Source: an uncultured Opitutales bacterium (lineage in GTDB: Bacteria > Verrucomicrobiota > Verrucomicrobiia > Opitutales > Intestinicryptomonadaceae). From it: a DNA stretch of 42,128 nucleotides. Where the stretch lies: NCBI GenBank assembly GCA_900548275.1, contig URJY01000016.1, positions 1-42,128 of the forward strand. The letters run 5' to 3'. The notes beneath the pieces are model-generated. The model saw nothing but the letters and a program-made list of their open reading frames with translations, ran no database searches and was not told the DNA's origin. Of the stretch, positions 8,410 through 16,793 are shown piece after piece (position 1 is the first letter of the stretch; every line of letters starts with the position of its first letter). Position numbers and translations under genes: made by a program.

Positions 8410-10161
8410 ATGGACATCAAAAGCCTGTTTTTGGACAATCCGCGCCGCAAGCGCATAGTCGTAGAGAGCGGAAACGTAAAGGTTGGGCTTTGCGAGGTCG
8501 AACTCACGCCCACTCATTTGAAAAACGGCACGTGCCGCCCCAACAAACCCGTGCGCATCTACGACACGTGCGGCGCATGGGCGGACGAAAACTTCCACTT
8601 CGACACATCGAAGGGGCTTCCGAAAATCAGAAGCCCGTGGATTGAATCGCGCGCAGATACGGAAGTTGTCGGCAGGCTCGCCGACTCGCCGAAAAATCCG
8701 TTCGGCGGACGCGAAATCCGCAGGGGCAGGGCGGGCACCCGTCCGACGCAGATGGCGTACGCCAAAAAGGGCATAATCACGCCCGAAATGGAATACGTTG
8801 CCGTGCGCGAAAACCTCGCGCTTCTAAACGGGGTCGAGGGCAGGATGTCGCCCGACGCGCCGCGCAACGGGCTTTTCATCCAGCACGCGGGCGTTCCGCA
8901 ACGCCCCGATTTCAAAATTACGCCCGAATTCGTGCGCTCGGAAGTCGCGCGCGGCAGGGCGATAATCCCCGCAAACATCAACCACGCGGAACTCGAACCC
9001 GCAATCATCGGCAGAAACTTTCTTTCGAAAATCAACACGAACATCGGCAACAGCTCGATGGCGTCGTCCATCCCCGAGGAAATCGAGAAAATGCTGTGGG
9101 CGATAAAGTGGGGCTCCGACACTCTTATGGACTTGTCCACGGGCGCGGACATCACCGACACCCGCGAGTGGATTATCCGCAACTGCCCCACGCCCGTAGG
9201 CACAGTGCCGCTTTATCAGGCGTTGGAAAAGGTCGGCGGCGTCGCCGAAGACCTCACTTGGGAAATCTACCGCGACGTTCTCGTCGAACAGGCGGAACAG
9301 GGCGTGGACTACTTCACAATCCACGCGGGCGTTCTCGAAAAATTCCTGCCCGTTGCGGCGCGGAGAATGGCGGGCATAGCCTCGCGCGGCGGTTCGATTA
9401 TGGCGAAGTGGATTCTCGCCCACAAGCGCGAAAACTTCCTCTTCGAACACTGGGACGACATCTGCGATATAATGTCGCACTACGACGTTTCGTTCTCGAT
9501 TGGCGACGGTCTCCGCCCGGGGGCAATCGCCGACGCCAACGACTCCGCCCAACTCGGCGAGCTTAAAGTTCAGGGCGAACTCTGCCGCCGCGCTTGGGAT
9601 TTCGACGTTCAGGTTATGTGCGAAGGTCCGGGGCACGTTCCGCTCCAGATGATAGAAAAAAATATGGAGTGCGAACTCGACTGGTGCAACGAAGCCCCGT
9701 TCTACACGCTCGGGCCGCTCGTAACCGACATCGCCGCGGGCTACGACCACATCACCGCAGCAATCGGCGCGACGATGATAGGCTGGCGCGGAACCGCAAT
9801 GCTCTGCTACGTAACCCCGAAGGAACACCTCGGGCTGCCCGAACGCGACGACGTGCGCGAGGGCGTCGTAACATTCAAGCTCGCCGCCCACGCGGTGGAC
9901 TTGGCGAAGGGACACCCCGCCGCGCAGTACCGCGACAACGCAATGAGCCTTGCCCGCGCCGAATTCAGATGGCGCGACCAAATCAACCTTTCGCTCGACC
10001 CCGAACGCGCCGAGGCATTCCGCCGCAACAACGACAAAGACTTCGTGCGCGACAACGAGACATCGCACCACTGCACGATGTGCGGGCCCAAATTCTGCTC
10101 TATGCGCGCCTCTCTCGAAATCAGGGAGAAGTTCGGAATCGAAGAGGGGGTAAGCAAATAA
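8410..10161 (+). CDS. thiC: phosphomethylpyrimidine synthase (thiamine biosynthesis)
   Basis: This 583-residue radical-SAM enzyme rearranges 5-aminoimidazole ribotide into HMP phosphate, the pyrimidine half of thiamine. Family hallmarks seen include an NINHAELEP segment, SSMASSIPEEIEKM, the DLSTGADI loop, CEGPGHVPL and, near the C-terminus (about 556-564), the CxxCxxxxC motif CTMCGPKFC that binds the 4Fe-4S cluster. The length fits the family. The start lies 2 bp after the metG stop with no clear Shine-Dalgarno, suggesting translational coupling. The stop overlaps the next ATG by one base (TAATG). No TPP riboswitch precedes it; expression is presumably tied to metG. No other thi gene is in the window. 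Confidence 0.97.
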   Translation: MDIKSLFLDNPRRKRIVVESGNVKVGLCEVELTPTHLKNGTCRPNKPVRIYDTCGAWADENFHFDTSKGLPKIRSPWIESRADTEVVGRLADSPKNPFGGREIRRGRAGTRPTQMAYAKKGIITPEMEYVAVRENLALLNGVEGRMSPDAPRNGLFIQHAGVPQRPDFKITPEFVRSEVARGRAIIPANINHAELEPAIIGRNFLSKINTNIGNSSMASSIPEEIEKMLWAIKWGSDTLMDLSTGADITDTREWIIRNCPTPVGTVPLYQALEKVGGVAEDLTWEIYRDVLVEQAEQGVDYFTIHAGVLEKFLPVAARRMAGIASRGGSIMAKWILAHKRENFLFEHWDDICDIMSHYDVSFSIGDGLRPGAIADANDSAQLGELKVQGELCRRAWDFDVQVMCEGPGHVPLQMIEKNMECELDWCNEAPFYTLGPLVTDIAAGYDHITAAIGATMIGWRGTAMLCYVTPKEHLGLPERDDVREGVVTFKLAAHAVDLAKGHPAAQYRDNAMSLARAEFRWRDQINLSLDPERAEAFRRNNDKDFVRDNETSHHCTMCGPKFCSMRASLEIREKFGIEEGVSK

Positions 10162-10601
10162 TGGCGGACAAATGGGCAGGCGAACTCTTCAAGTGCGGCT
10201 ATAATTGCGCACAGTCGGTCTTCGCCGCCCACGCCGCAAAGTTCGGCATCGACACCGACACCGCGCTGAAGCTCTCCGCACCGCTCGGCGGCGGAGTGGG
10301 GCGTATGCGCGAAGTGTGCGGCGCGTTCTCCGCCTGCGCAATGCTCTTGGGGCTGAAAAAAGCCTCGTCCGAACCGTCGGCTGAAAGGAAAAGAGAGATT
10401 TACGAACTTACCCAGAAACTCGCCGAAGAGTTCAAAAGGGAGAACGGTTCGATAATCTGCCGCGAGATTCTGAACCTGCAAAAAGACGCGCCGACCCCGC
10501 CAACACCCGACGCCCGAACGGCGGAATACTACGCAAAACGTCCGTGCCTGCGCGTCGTGGAATCGGCGGACGCACTTGCGCGGAAATTCCTTGCGCAGTA
10601 G
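10161..10601 (+). CDS. C_GCAxxG_C_C family putative redox protein
   Basis: A 146-residue protein with the C_GCAxxG_C_C arrangement: a leading Cys in KCGYNCAQSVF, then Gly-rich GGGVGRMREVCGAFSACAMLLG, then separate Cys residues in ICREIL and PCLRVV. This family is annotated as a putative redox-active protein, and its biochemical role is not established. The start is the ATG sharing a base with the thiC stop, with GAGGGGG about 11 nt upstream. Coupling to thiC hints at a role with a redox or Fe-S enzyme such as the radical-SAM ThiC, but that is inference from position only. A longer in-frame extension upstream merely overlaps thiC and is not believed. Confidence 0.85.
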   Translation: MADKWAGELFKCGYNCAQSVFAAHAAKFGIDTDTALKLSAPLGGGVGRMREVCGAFSACAMLLGLKKASSEPSAERKREIYELTQKLAEEFKRENGSIICREILNLQKDAPTPPTPDARTAEYYAKRPCLRVVESADALARKFLAQ

Positions 10602-10622
10602 CGCGGCAAACCCGATTCGCAC

Positions 10623-10658
10623 TCCGCACGGACACACCCGCCCGCGCGGATTTTTTTT
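10623..10658 (+). terminator. weak intrinsic terminator of the metG-thiC operon
   Basis: A TCCGC (10623-10627) / GCGGA (10646-10650) stem with a GC-rich 18-nt loop is followed by eight T residues. It lies about 20 bp after the last operon gene. The stem is short, so termination may be partial. Confidence 0.5.
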
Positions 10659-10751
10659 GCCCGAATGCGCTTCCGCCGAACCCCGCAAACGGGCGGCGTT
10701 CGGTGTTTTTTGCTTGTCGGCACATCCGCATTCGGATTCAATGAATTGCGT

Positions 10752-13271
10752 ATGAACTTTGCAGACATTCGCGCGCTTCGGCGCGCATTCCTACCGCTTC
10801 TCATCCTCGCCGCATCTCCTATTTTCTGCGCGGAAAATCTGCAGCAAATAATAGATGCGGCAGTCGAACGCGGCGAAAAAACCGTGAGACTTTCGGGCAC
10901 TTATTTTGTCGAAAAGCCGCTTGAACTTTCGGAAAGACACTCGGGGCTGACAATCGACGGCGGCGGGAAAACCGCCGTAAGCGGCGGCGTGAAAATCTCG
11001 GGCTGGACGCGCGAGGGAAAGTTTCTGAAAGCCCGCGTTTCCGCCGACAAAGTGGAGTCGCTTTTCGTGAACGGCAAACGGGCGCAACGCGCCGAAACGG
11101 AACTCAGACACGTCCATTCGGCTGGCGATTCCTCAATCGCAATGCGCAACGAAGACGTGCGCGAACTGCTCGAGCTTCCGCGCGAAAAATATCCCGAAGT
11201 GCTCCTCGAATTTTATTCGGTCTGGATAAACGCACATTGCAGACTTCTCGACATAACGCGCAACCCCGACGGCAGAACCGCGACGCTCAAAGTCCGCAAC
11301 CCGCTTCCGATTCCGCTTTCCAAGTGGGACAAAAACCCGCGCCTGCGCATAGTAAACATATTTTCCGCGCTCGACAAACGCGGCAAATTCCATTTCGACT
11401 CGCGCGAAAAAACCGTTCGATACTACCCGTTCGACGGCGAAACGCCCGAAAACATCTCGGCATACTACCCCGCCGCAACGCGCCTTCTGTCCGCCCGCGG
11501 CAAGTCGCCCGAAGCTCCGCTCTCGGGGCTTGCGATTCGCGGAATCGCATTCGAACACTCCGCACATCTGCCGCCCGTAAACTGGCGTCAAAACACGCAG
11601 GCGGCCGTGGGGCTTGGCGGCGCGCTCTACTTTGCCTGCGTCGAAAATCTGAGGTTCGAAAACAATACCGTGCGCCACACAAACACCTACGGACTCGAGG
11701 TCGGATACGGTTCGAAGAACGTCGAAATTTCGCAAAACGAATTTTTCGACAACGGCGCGGGCGGCATAAAAATCGGCGCAGACCCGCGCGCAAAACTTGC
11801 GCATACACAAAACGTGAAAGTCTCCGACAACATCGTGTATTCGTACGGACGCCACGACAAGGCGGGAGTCGGCATAATCTATATGGACGCAAGCCGCGTT
11901 CTTGTCGACCACAACACGGTTTTCGACGGACACTACTCGGGCATCTCCGGCGGATGGACGTGGGGCTTTGCGCCCACGAAAACGCGCGACAACAAAATCA
12001 CCAACAACCGCGTTTTCGAAATCGGGCGCGGACTTCTCTGCGATATGGGCGGCATCTACACGCTCGGTTCGCACAAAAATTCGGTGATTTCGGGCAACGA
12101 AATAAGCGGCGTGCACCGCCACCGATACGGCGGCTGGGGCATATACAACGACGAGGGAAGCGCGGACTTTCTCGTCGAAAAGAACTACGTCCACGACACG
12201 GCGGAAGAGGGCTACCACCAGCACTACGGCAAAAACAACACCGTGCGCAACAACATATTCGCATACGGCTCGACCGCGCAGGTTGCGCTGTCGCGGCTCG
12301 GCGAAAAATATCCCGACGAACTCGTTTTCGAACGCAACATAGTCGTCTACCGTTCGCCCGCAAATGTGCTGAAAAACGACAAACCCGTTCCGCGACTGAA
12401 CGGAAAATTCGATTACAACATCTACTGGAACGAAAGCGGTGCGGTCGAATTCGCCAAGCAGCCGCCCGCCGTCTGGCAGAGCAAATACGGACAGGACAAA
12501 CATTCGGTTTTCGAAAATCCCGAAATGAAAAACGGCAGACTCGGAAACGACCTTTACAAAAAAATCGGCTTCGAACCCTTCGATACCTCCGACGCGGGCG
12601 TGCGCGGAAAAATGAAAAAACGCCTCGCCGAAATTATGCGCACATACAAAATTTCGCCCGTCGAAAGAATCTCCGTACAGCCCGAATGGACGCGCGGCTT
12701 CGACGAAGACCTTTCGCAAATTCCGCTCGGCTTCAAGCCGACCCTGCCCGCGGTCTCGTCGAAAAACGGGGGCTTCGATGTCGCCGTTCTCGCCGACGAA
12801 AGCGGACGCTTCGTGCGCTACATCGATTCCGTCCGAAAGCCCGCTTTCTTCCCCGCGACAAGCTACAAAGTCTCGCTCGGACGCAACGCAACCGCGCTGC
12901 TTTCGTTCGAAGTGCGCGTGAACAAAACGTCGACATTCTTCGTGGAGTGCCGCGGCGATACGGGCTTCTCGGGGCCGATGTTCGCCGTCAAAAACGGAAC
13001 GTTTTCGCCCGATTCCCGCACGGGCAATCTTCCGCAGGGCAGGTGGCTGCGCATCGAGATGTCGTTCAGGGCGGGCGCGGACAAGTCGTACTCGCTGAAA
13101 ATTTCCGACGGCGCAAAAACGCTCTTCGACGAACGCATACCGCAATACCGCGCGGCGGCGGCAAATTCGTTTACCGAAATAATAGTGGCGCAGACCTCGA
13201 ACGTCGACGGCGCATACTTCGACATCCGCAACCTTTCGTTCGGCGAAATAAAGTCGGAAATGTCAAAATAG
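10752..13271 (+). CDS. secreted right-handed parallel beta-helix protein, probable polysaccharide-active enzyme
   Basis: The 839-residue product starts at the ATG at 10752, the first that opens into a signal peptide (hydrophobic LPLLILAASPIFCA ending near residue 26). A PL/GH-type start follows (LQQIIDAAVERG...TVRLSGTYFV...LTIDGGG). Repeated short beta-strand segments with Asn/Gly turns (FENNTV, ISQNEF, VSDNIV, VDHNTV, ITNNRV, ISGNEI) span about residues 290-570 and define a right-handed beta-helix. The C-terminal 200 residues look like a beta-sandwich, possibly carbohydrate binding. GH141- or GH120-like enzymes have comparable architecture, but I cannot assign a family or substrate. It is followed 84 bp later by a Tat-exported isomerase-like gene in the same orientation, suggesting a sugar-processing unit. 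Confidence 0.75.
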   Translation: MNFADIRALRRAFLPLLILAASPIFCAENLQQIIDAAVERGEKTVRLSGTYFVEKPLELSERHSGLTIDGGGKTAVSGGVKISGWTREGKFLKARVSADKVESLFVNGKRAQRAETELRHVHSAGDSSIAMRNEDVRELLELPREKYPEVLLEFYSVWINAHCRLLDITRNPDGRTATLKVRNPLPIPLSKWDKNPRLRIVNIFSALDKRGKFHFDSREKTVRYYPFDGETPENISAYYPAATRLLSARGKSPEAPLSGLAIRGIAFEHSAHLPPVNWRQNTQAAVGLGGALYFACVENLRFENNTVRHTNTYGLEVGYGSKNVEISQNEFFDNGAGGIKIGADPRAKLAHTQNVKVSDNIVYSYGRHDKAGVGIIYMDASRVLVDHNTVFDGHYSGISGGWTWGFAPTKTRDNKITNNRVFEIGRGLLCDMGGIYTLGSHKNSVISGNEISGVHRHRYGGWGIYNDEGSADFLVEKNYVHDTAEEGYHQHYGKNNTVRNNIFAYGSTAQVALSRLGEKYPDELVFERNIVVYRSPANVLKNDKPVPRLNGKFDYNIYWNESGAVEFAKQPPAVWQSKYGQDKHSVFENPEMKNGRLGNDLYKKIGFEPFDTSDAGVRGKMKKRLAEIMRTYKISPVERISVQPEWTRGFDEDLSQIPLGFKPTLPAVSSKNGGFDVAVLADESGRFVRYIDSVRKPAFFPATSYKVSLGRNATALLSFEVRVNKTSTFFVECRGDTGFSGPMFAVKNGTFSPDSRTGNLPQGRWLRIEMSFRAGADKSYSLKISDGAKTLFDERIPQYRAAAANSFTEIIVAQTSNVDGAYFDIRNLSFGEIKSEMSK

Positions 13272-13355
13272 TTGAAACTTTTGCGCGAATCGTCGGCGCA
13301 CCGCACAATTTCGCGCTTGCCGAAAACGCCGGTACGAGTTAAGTTTTTCGGCGTT

Positions 13356-14267
13356 ATGACAAAACACACCACAAACAGACGGCAGTTTATTTCCGCGGTG
13401 TCGCGCGCCGCAATCGCGGCGGCGGCAATGCCCGCGCTCCTTTCGGGCTGCGGCAAAAAGAGGAACTTCAAATTGGGCGTATGCGACTGGACTTTGAATA
13501 TGACGGGCAACCCCGAATCTTTCAAGGTCGGCAAGGCAATCGGGCTCGACGGCATACAGGTTTCGTTCCCGTTCACGCCGAAAAATCCGGCGGTTTTCGC
13601 AACGCCCGAACAGTGCGCGGCGGTGAAAGCGGCGATGAAGGCAACGGGGCTTGAATGCGCTTCAACTGCCTCAACGGGCTTTAACAACTTCCCGTTTGCC
13701 ACGACCGACGGCGCGGTGGAACAGGCAACCGCCTGCATCAAGGCTGCCGCCGACTTCGGCTCGCACGACATCCTCCTGCCGTTCTACGGCAAGGCGAGTC
13801 TCTTGGGCGCGGACAAGCGAATGAAGCCCGAACTCTTCAAGCCGCTCGTCGAAAGGCTCAAACTCGTTGCACCCGTTGCGGAAAAACTCGGCGTGTCAAT
13901 CGGCATGGAAAATTCGATAAACGCCGACGACAGCCTGCGCATAATCGACGCCGTGGGCAGCCCCGCGGTCAAGGTTTACTTCGACATCTTCAACTACCAG
14001 TACTACGGCTTCGAGACCGTCCCCGAAATGAAAAAGCTCAAGGGACACATCAACCAGATACACTTGAAGGACAAGGGGCACAGGCTCGATTCGAAGTCGG
14101 GCTGCCCGCGCGATATGAACGCGTGCTTCGAGGCGATTCTCGAAATCGGCTACGACGGCTGGCTCGTCTTCGAACTCCACGGACACAATCCCAAAAAGGA
14201 CGGCACGGTTTTCGACGTGCTGAAACACAATACCGATTTCGTGAAAAATTCGGTGCTGTTCTCGTAA
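13356..14267 (+). CDS. sugar phosphate isomerase/epimerase-like TIM-barrel protein (xylose isomerase-like), Tat/lipoprotein signal
   Basis: A 303-residue AP-endonuclease-2/xylose-isomerase-like barrel. The ATG at 13356 opens a twin-arginine signal (TNRRQFISAVSRAA) ending in a lipobox-like LLSGC near residue 33, so the mature protein is exported folded and probably lipidated. The metal-ligand pattern of the family is present: Glu185 in GMENSI, Asp210 in YFDIF, His in QIHLKDKGH and Glu in VFELHG. The substrate is unknown; relatives in Verrucomicrobiota and Planctomycetes are numerous and mostly uncharacterised. Gene order (beta-helix enzyme, this isomerase, then a convergent Gfo/Idh/MocA oxidoreductase with its own Tat signal) suggests periplasmic processing of a released sugar. 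A strong terminator follows. Confidence 0.85.
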   Translation: MTKHTTNRRQFISAVSRAAIAAAAMPALLSGCGKKRNFKLGVCDWTLNMTGNPESFKVGKAIGLDGIQVSFPFTPKNPAVFATPEQCAAVKAAMKATGLECASTASTGFNNFPFATTDGAVEQATACIKAAADFGSHDILLPFYGKASLLGADKRMKPELFKPLVERLKLVAPVAEKLGVSIGMENSINADDSLRIIDAVGSPAVKVYFDIFNYQYYGFETVPEMKKLKGHINQIHLKDKGHRLDSKSGCPRDMNACFEAILEIGYDGWLVFELHGHNPKKDGTVFDVLKHNTDFVKNSVLFS

Positions 14268-14289
14268 TTCGAAACGGCTTTGCCGACAA

Positions 14290-14322
14290 AAAAGAGACTG
14301 CGGAAATTTCGCAGTCTCTTTT
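14290..14322. terminator. bidirectional terminator between convergent genes
   Basis: A 13-bp perfect stem, AAAAGAGACTGCG (14290-14302) with CGCAGTCTCTTTT (14310-14322), has a 7-nt loop. It has A residues upstream and a T-run downstream. It can serve the isomerase gene on the plus strand and the oxidoreductase gene on the minus strand. Confidence 0.9.
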
Positions 14323-14360
14323 CTTTTTTTTGCGTCCGCCCGCTTCGGGAAGTCCGCCGC

Positions 14361-15671
14361 CTAAACCAGTTTGTAGTCGGTCGGATTCGGCACGGGTTCG
14401 AGGGCGAGCTTGCCGTTGAAGTCGAGGTTCTTCGGCATATAGTCGAGCTGCGACTTTTCGAGCACCCAGCGGCACTTCAGACGCTTGCCAGCGTACGCCG
14501 ACTCGCGTCCCGCTATCGCAATGTAGCAGCTGTCGGCGCAGGTTTTCATCGTGTTGACGGGCTTGCCGCTGCGGACTGCCTCGAGCAGATATTCGTGCTC
14601 GCACACGAGAGCCTGCTTCTTTGCGTGCTCCGAAACCCACGGCTTTTCGCCCGTGATTCTCTGCTTGCCGAACGACATCTCGAGAACGCCCTTCGTGCCG
14701 ATTACCTTGAACGGCGCGTAGGGCGTTGCCTTGGGTTCCTGACGGCACGCGGCGGTCAGCGTCGCCCCGTTTGCAAAGTCGTACTGAACGTGCGTGTTCG
14801 ACTGCCTGTCGCCCTGCCTGCCCCAGACGAGATTTGTCTGCCTGCCGCCCGAGCCGACCGCCTCAATCGGCAGCTGCCCGAACGCCCAGAGAGCCATATC
14901 CAAATTGTGCACATACTGCTCGACGAATTGGTCGCCCGAAATCCAGCGGAACGCAAGCCAGTTGCAGAGCTGGAATTGCGCGTCGTCGGGCTTGAGCGAC
15001 GGGTCGGCGACGAGCGTCGAGTGCTCGAGATACATAGGCTCGTAGCGCAGGAACACGCCCGCAACTATGTCGCCAATCTGACCGTCCCTGACCCTGTCCA
15101 CGCCCTCTTTAATCGCCGAGTGGTAGCGCATTTGCGTGCCGCAGACAACAGAAAGCCCCGCCTTGTCGGCGAGCGGGATAAGCTCGTTGTAGATTTTGCG
15201 AAGCCCCACCGCGTCTATCGCAATGGGCTTTTCGGCGAAGACGTTCTTGCCCGCCTTCAGGCACTTTTCGATGTGGTACGGACGGAACACGGGCGGCGTT
15301 ACGAGCATTACAACGTCGGCGTCGGTCTGCACGATTTTGTCGATTGCGTCGAGTCCGACGAAAGTCGTTTCTGGCGAGACTTTCCACACGGCGTCTTTGA
15401 CGTTCGGAAAATTCTTTGCAATGTGCGCCTTGAGCTTTTCGCCCGCCTTTTGGATTTGCGACGCGTACAAGTCGCCCGCCGCAACGAACTCGATGTTCTG
15501 GTCGGCACTGAACATATTGCAGATCGCGCCCGTGCCGCGTCCGCCGCAGCCCAAAATCGCCACTTTGATTTTGTCCGAACCCTTTGCCGCCGCGAACGAG
15601 AACCTCGGCATAACGGCTGCCGCAAGCGACGCCGCCGAAGCGGTCTTTATAAACGATTTTCTATCCATCAT
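14361..15671 (-). CDS. Gfo/Idh/MocA family oxidoreductase, Tat-exported
   Basis: This 436-residue NAD(P)-dependent oxidoreductase has a Tat-like signal at the N-terminus (DRKSFIKTASAASLAAAVMP; RK instead of RR). The Rossmann motif GCGGRGTGA lies near residue 45, and the catalytic-region EKP (FAEKPIAID) near residue 145. Such proteins oxidise or reduce sugar or inositol hydroxyls, or act in glycosidase-like redox cycles. The specific substrate cannot be read from sequence. Two adjacent ATGs (15671 and 15668) follow AGGA by 4 and 7 nt; either could be used, and a more upstream ATG would place extra residues before the Tat signal. It converges on the isomerase-like gene across a shared terminator and probably belongs to the same carbohydrate function. 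Confidence 0.9.
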   Translation of the reverse strand: MMDRKSFIKTASAASLAAAVMPRFSFAAAKGSDKIKVAILGCGGRGTGAICNMFSADQNIEFVAAGDLYASQIQKAGEKLKAHIAKNFPNVKDAVWKVSPETTFVGLDAIDKIVQTDADVVMLVTPPVFRPYHIEKCLKAGKNVFAEKPIAIDAVGLRKIYNELIPLADKAGLSVVCGTQMRYHSAIKEGVDRVRDGQIGDIVAGVFLRYEPMYLEHSTLVADPSLKPDDAQFQLCNWLAFRWISGDQFVEQYVHNLDMALWAFGQLPIEAVGSGGRQTNLVWGRQGDRQSNTHVQYDFANGATLTAACRQEPKATPYAPFKVIGTKGVLEMSFGKQRITGEKPWVSEHAKKQALVCEHEYLLEAVRSGKPVNTMKTCADSCYIAIAGRESAYAGKRLKCRWVLEKSQLDYMPKNLDFNGKLALEPVPNPTDYKLV

Positions 15672-15867
15672 ACTTTCCTGTTTTTTGAGTTTGAAATTGT
15701 ACATTCCGTATCTGAATGCCCCACAGTCTGGCGCGCGGTTCGCATTCGGACAACAATTTTTTTCGGGAAACAGTGTGCGCCAATGTCTGAAGATTGCACT
15801 ATTTTGACATTATTTTTAATTCGTATGCGCTTGACGCTCGGGCGGTCTTTTTAATAGCTTCAAACCG

Positions 15868-16605
15868 ATGAAAGGCGAATCTGCAGAATCGGCGTTTGCG
15901 TTCCCCAAGAGCTATGTGGGGCGGGCGGTTCTGTACCTGTTTTTCTTTGCGCCGCTCGCGCTGTCGGTTTCGCACGCGCTGAGGATGCTTTTGTTTCCGC
16001 TAATCGACGGAATCCGCAAGCTGTGCCTCTACCGCGCCGAACTTCTCGAAGAGCCGCGCATTGTCGCATACAAAAATCCGGACGCCGAAATCGCCGCCGA
16101 GGCGCGCGGCTTTGTCGACTTTCTCGTGCGCGAGGCGATGGCGTACACCTACATATATTTTGACGCCGTGATTTCGATTGCCGCCTTGGCGTTGCCCGTG
16201 TGGCTTGTAGTGCGCTTCCGCCGCAACGGCGCGTTCGGCGCGCGGCAGTGGTTTGCGGTTTTTGCGGGCGCGGGGGTTCTGTTCGGCGGAATTCCGTACA
16301 TCGTGCCCGCACTGAACGGCGAGTGCCCGTTCGATTTTTCGTTTTACGGAATTTTGTATCTCGCTAAAAACGCGTTCGAAATTTTCCTTTTCGTATTTTT
16401 CGCGAAATATCTCTTCGAAAAAGTTCCGTATTGCGGCGAGCCGCTTTGGGCGCGCGAAGAGCCGCTCGGAAAATTCGCCGCCGACAATTTCCGCGCAATA
16501 GTTTCGTCAGTCCGTCGGGCGGGTTGGCTGAAAGCCGTTTGCGCAGTTTTGGGCGTTCTCGCCTACGAGCTGCTCTGTTTTGCAACGATGCACCTTTGCA
16601 GATAA
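15868..16605 (+). CDS. hypothetical polytopic membrane protein
   Basis: I do not recognise this 245-residue protein. It has about five hydrophobic stretches: roughly residues 18-45, 93-115, 126-148, 153-185 and 218-241. A soluble, Glu/Arg-rich loop lies between the first two, and a short cytoplasmic-looking segment with several Glu residues lies near 190-200. There is no signal peptide and no recognisable catalytic motif. Its codon use looks like that of its neighbours. It is flanked by a divergent oxidoreductase gene and, 188 bp downstream, the RND efflux operon with its own promoter region, so it is probably a single-gene unit. It looks like a real gene: GC-rich composition, intact frame and sensible hydropathy. 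Confidence 0.65.
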   Translation: MKGESAESAFAFPKSYVGRAVLYLFFFAPLALSVSHALRMLLFPLIDGIRKLCLYRAELLEEPRIVAYKNPDAEIAAEARGFVDFLVREAMAYTYIYFDAVISIAALALPVWLVVRFRRNGAFGARQWFAVFAGAGVLFGGIPYIVPALNGECPFDFSFYGILYLAKNAFEIFLFVFFAKYLFEKVPYCGEPLWAREEPLGKFAADNFRAIVSSVRRAGWLKAVCAVLGVLAYELLCFATMHLCR

Positions 16606-16672
16606 CTTTCGCAATCGCGCTTTTAAAAACTTCCGAATTTCCGATTGTCGGATTTTAAGCCGCCGTATTGTA

Positions 16673-16706
16673 TTGACAAAAACGCAAAGTTTAACCAAAT
16701 GGTTAA
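16673..16706 (+). promoter_or_regulatory. promoter region with operator-like palindrome upstream of the RND efflux operon
   Basis: A perfect TTGACA -35 (16673-16678) is followed by a poor -10 and by the inverted repeat TTAACCaaatGGTTAA (16691-16706) placed where a -10 would lie. A palindrome over the -10 of an efflux operon is the normal position for a TetR- or MarR-type repressor, but no regulator gene is adjacent. The ATG of the adaptor gene is 88 bp downstream of the palindrome. Confidence 0.5.
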
Positions 16707-16793
16707 CCCTATTTTTGGGAACGGTTGCGTCCGCGCGTTTTTTACCGATAAGAAACGGATGCGGATGCGTTTGAAAATTTAAGGCAAAGAGAT

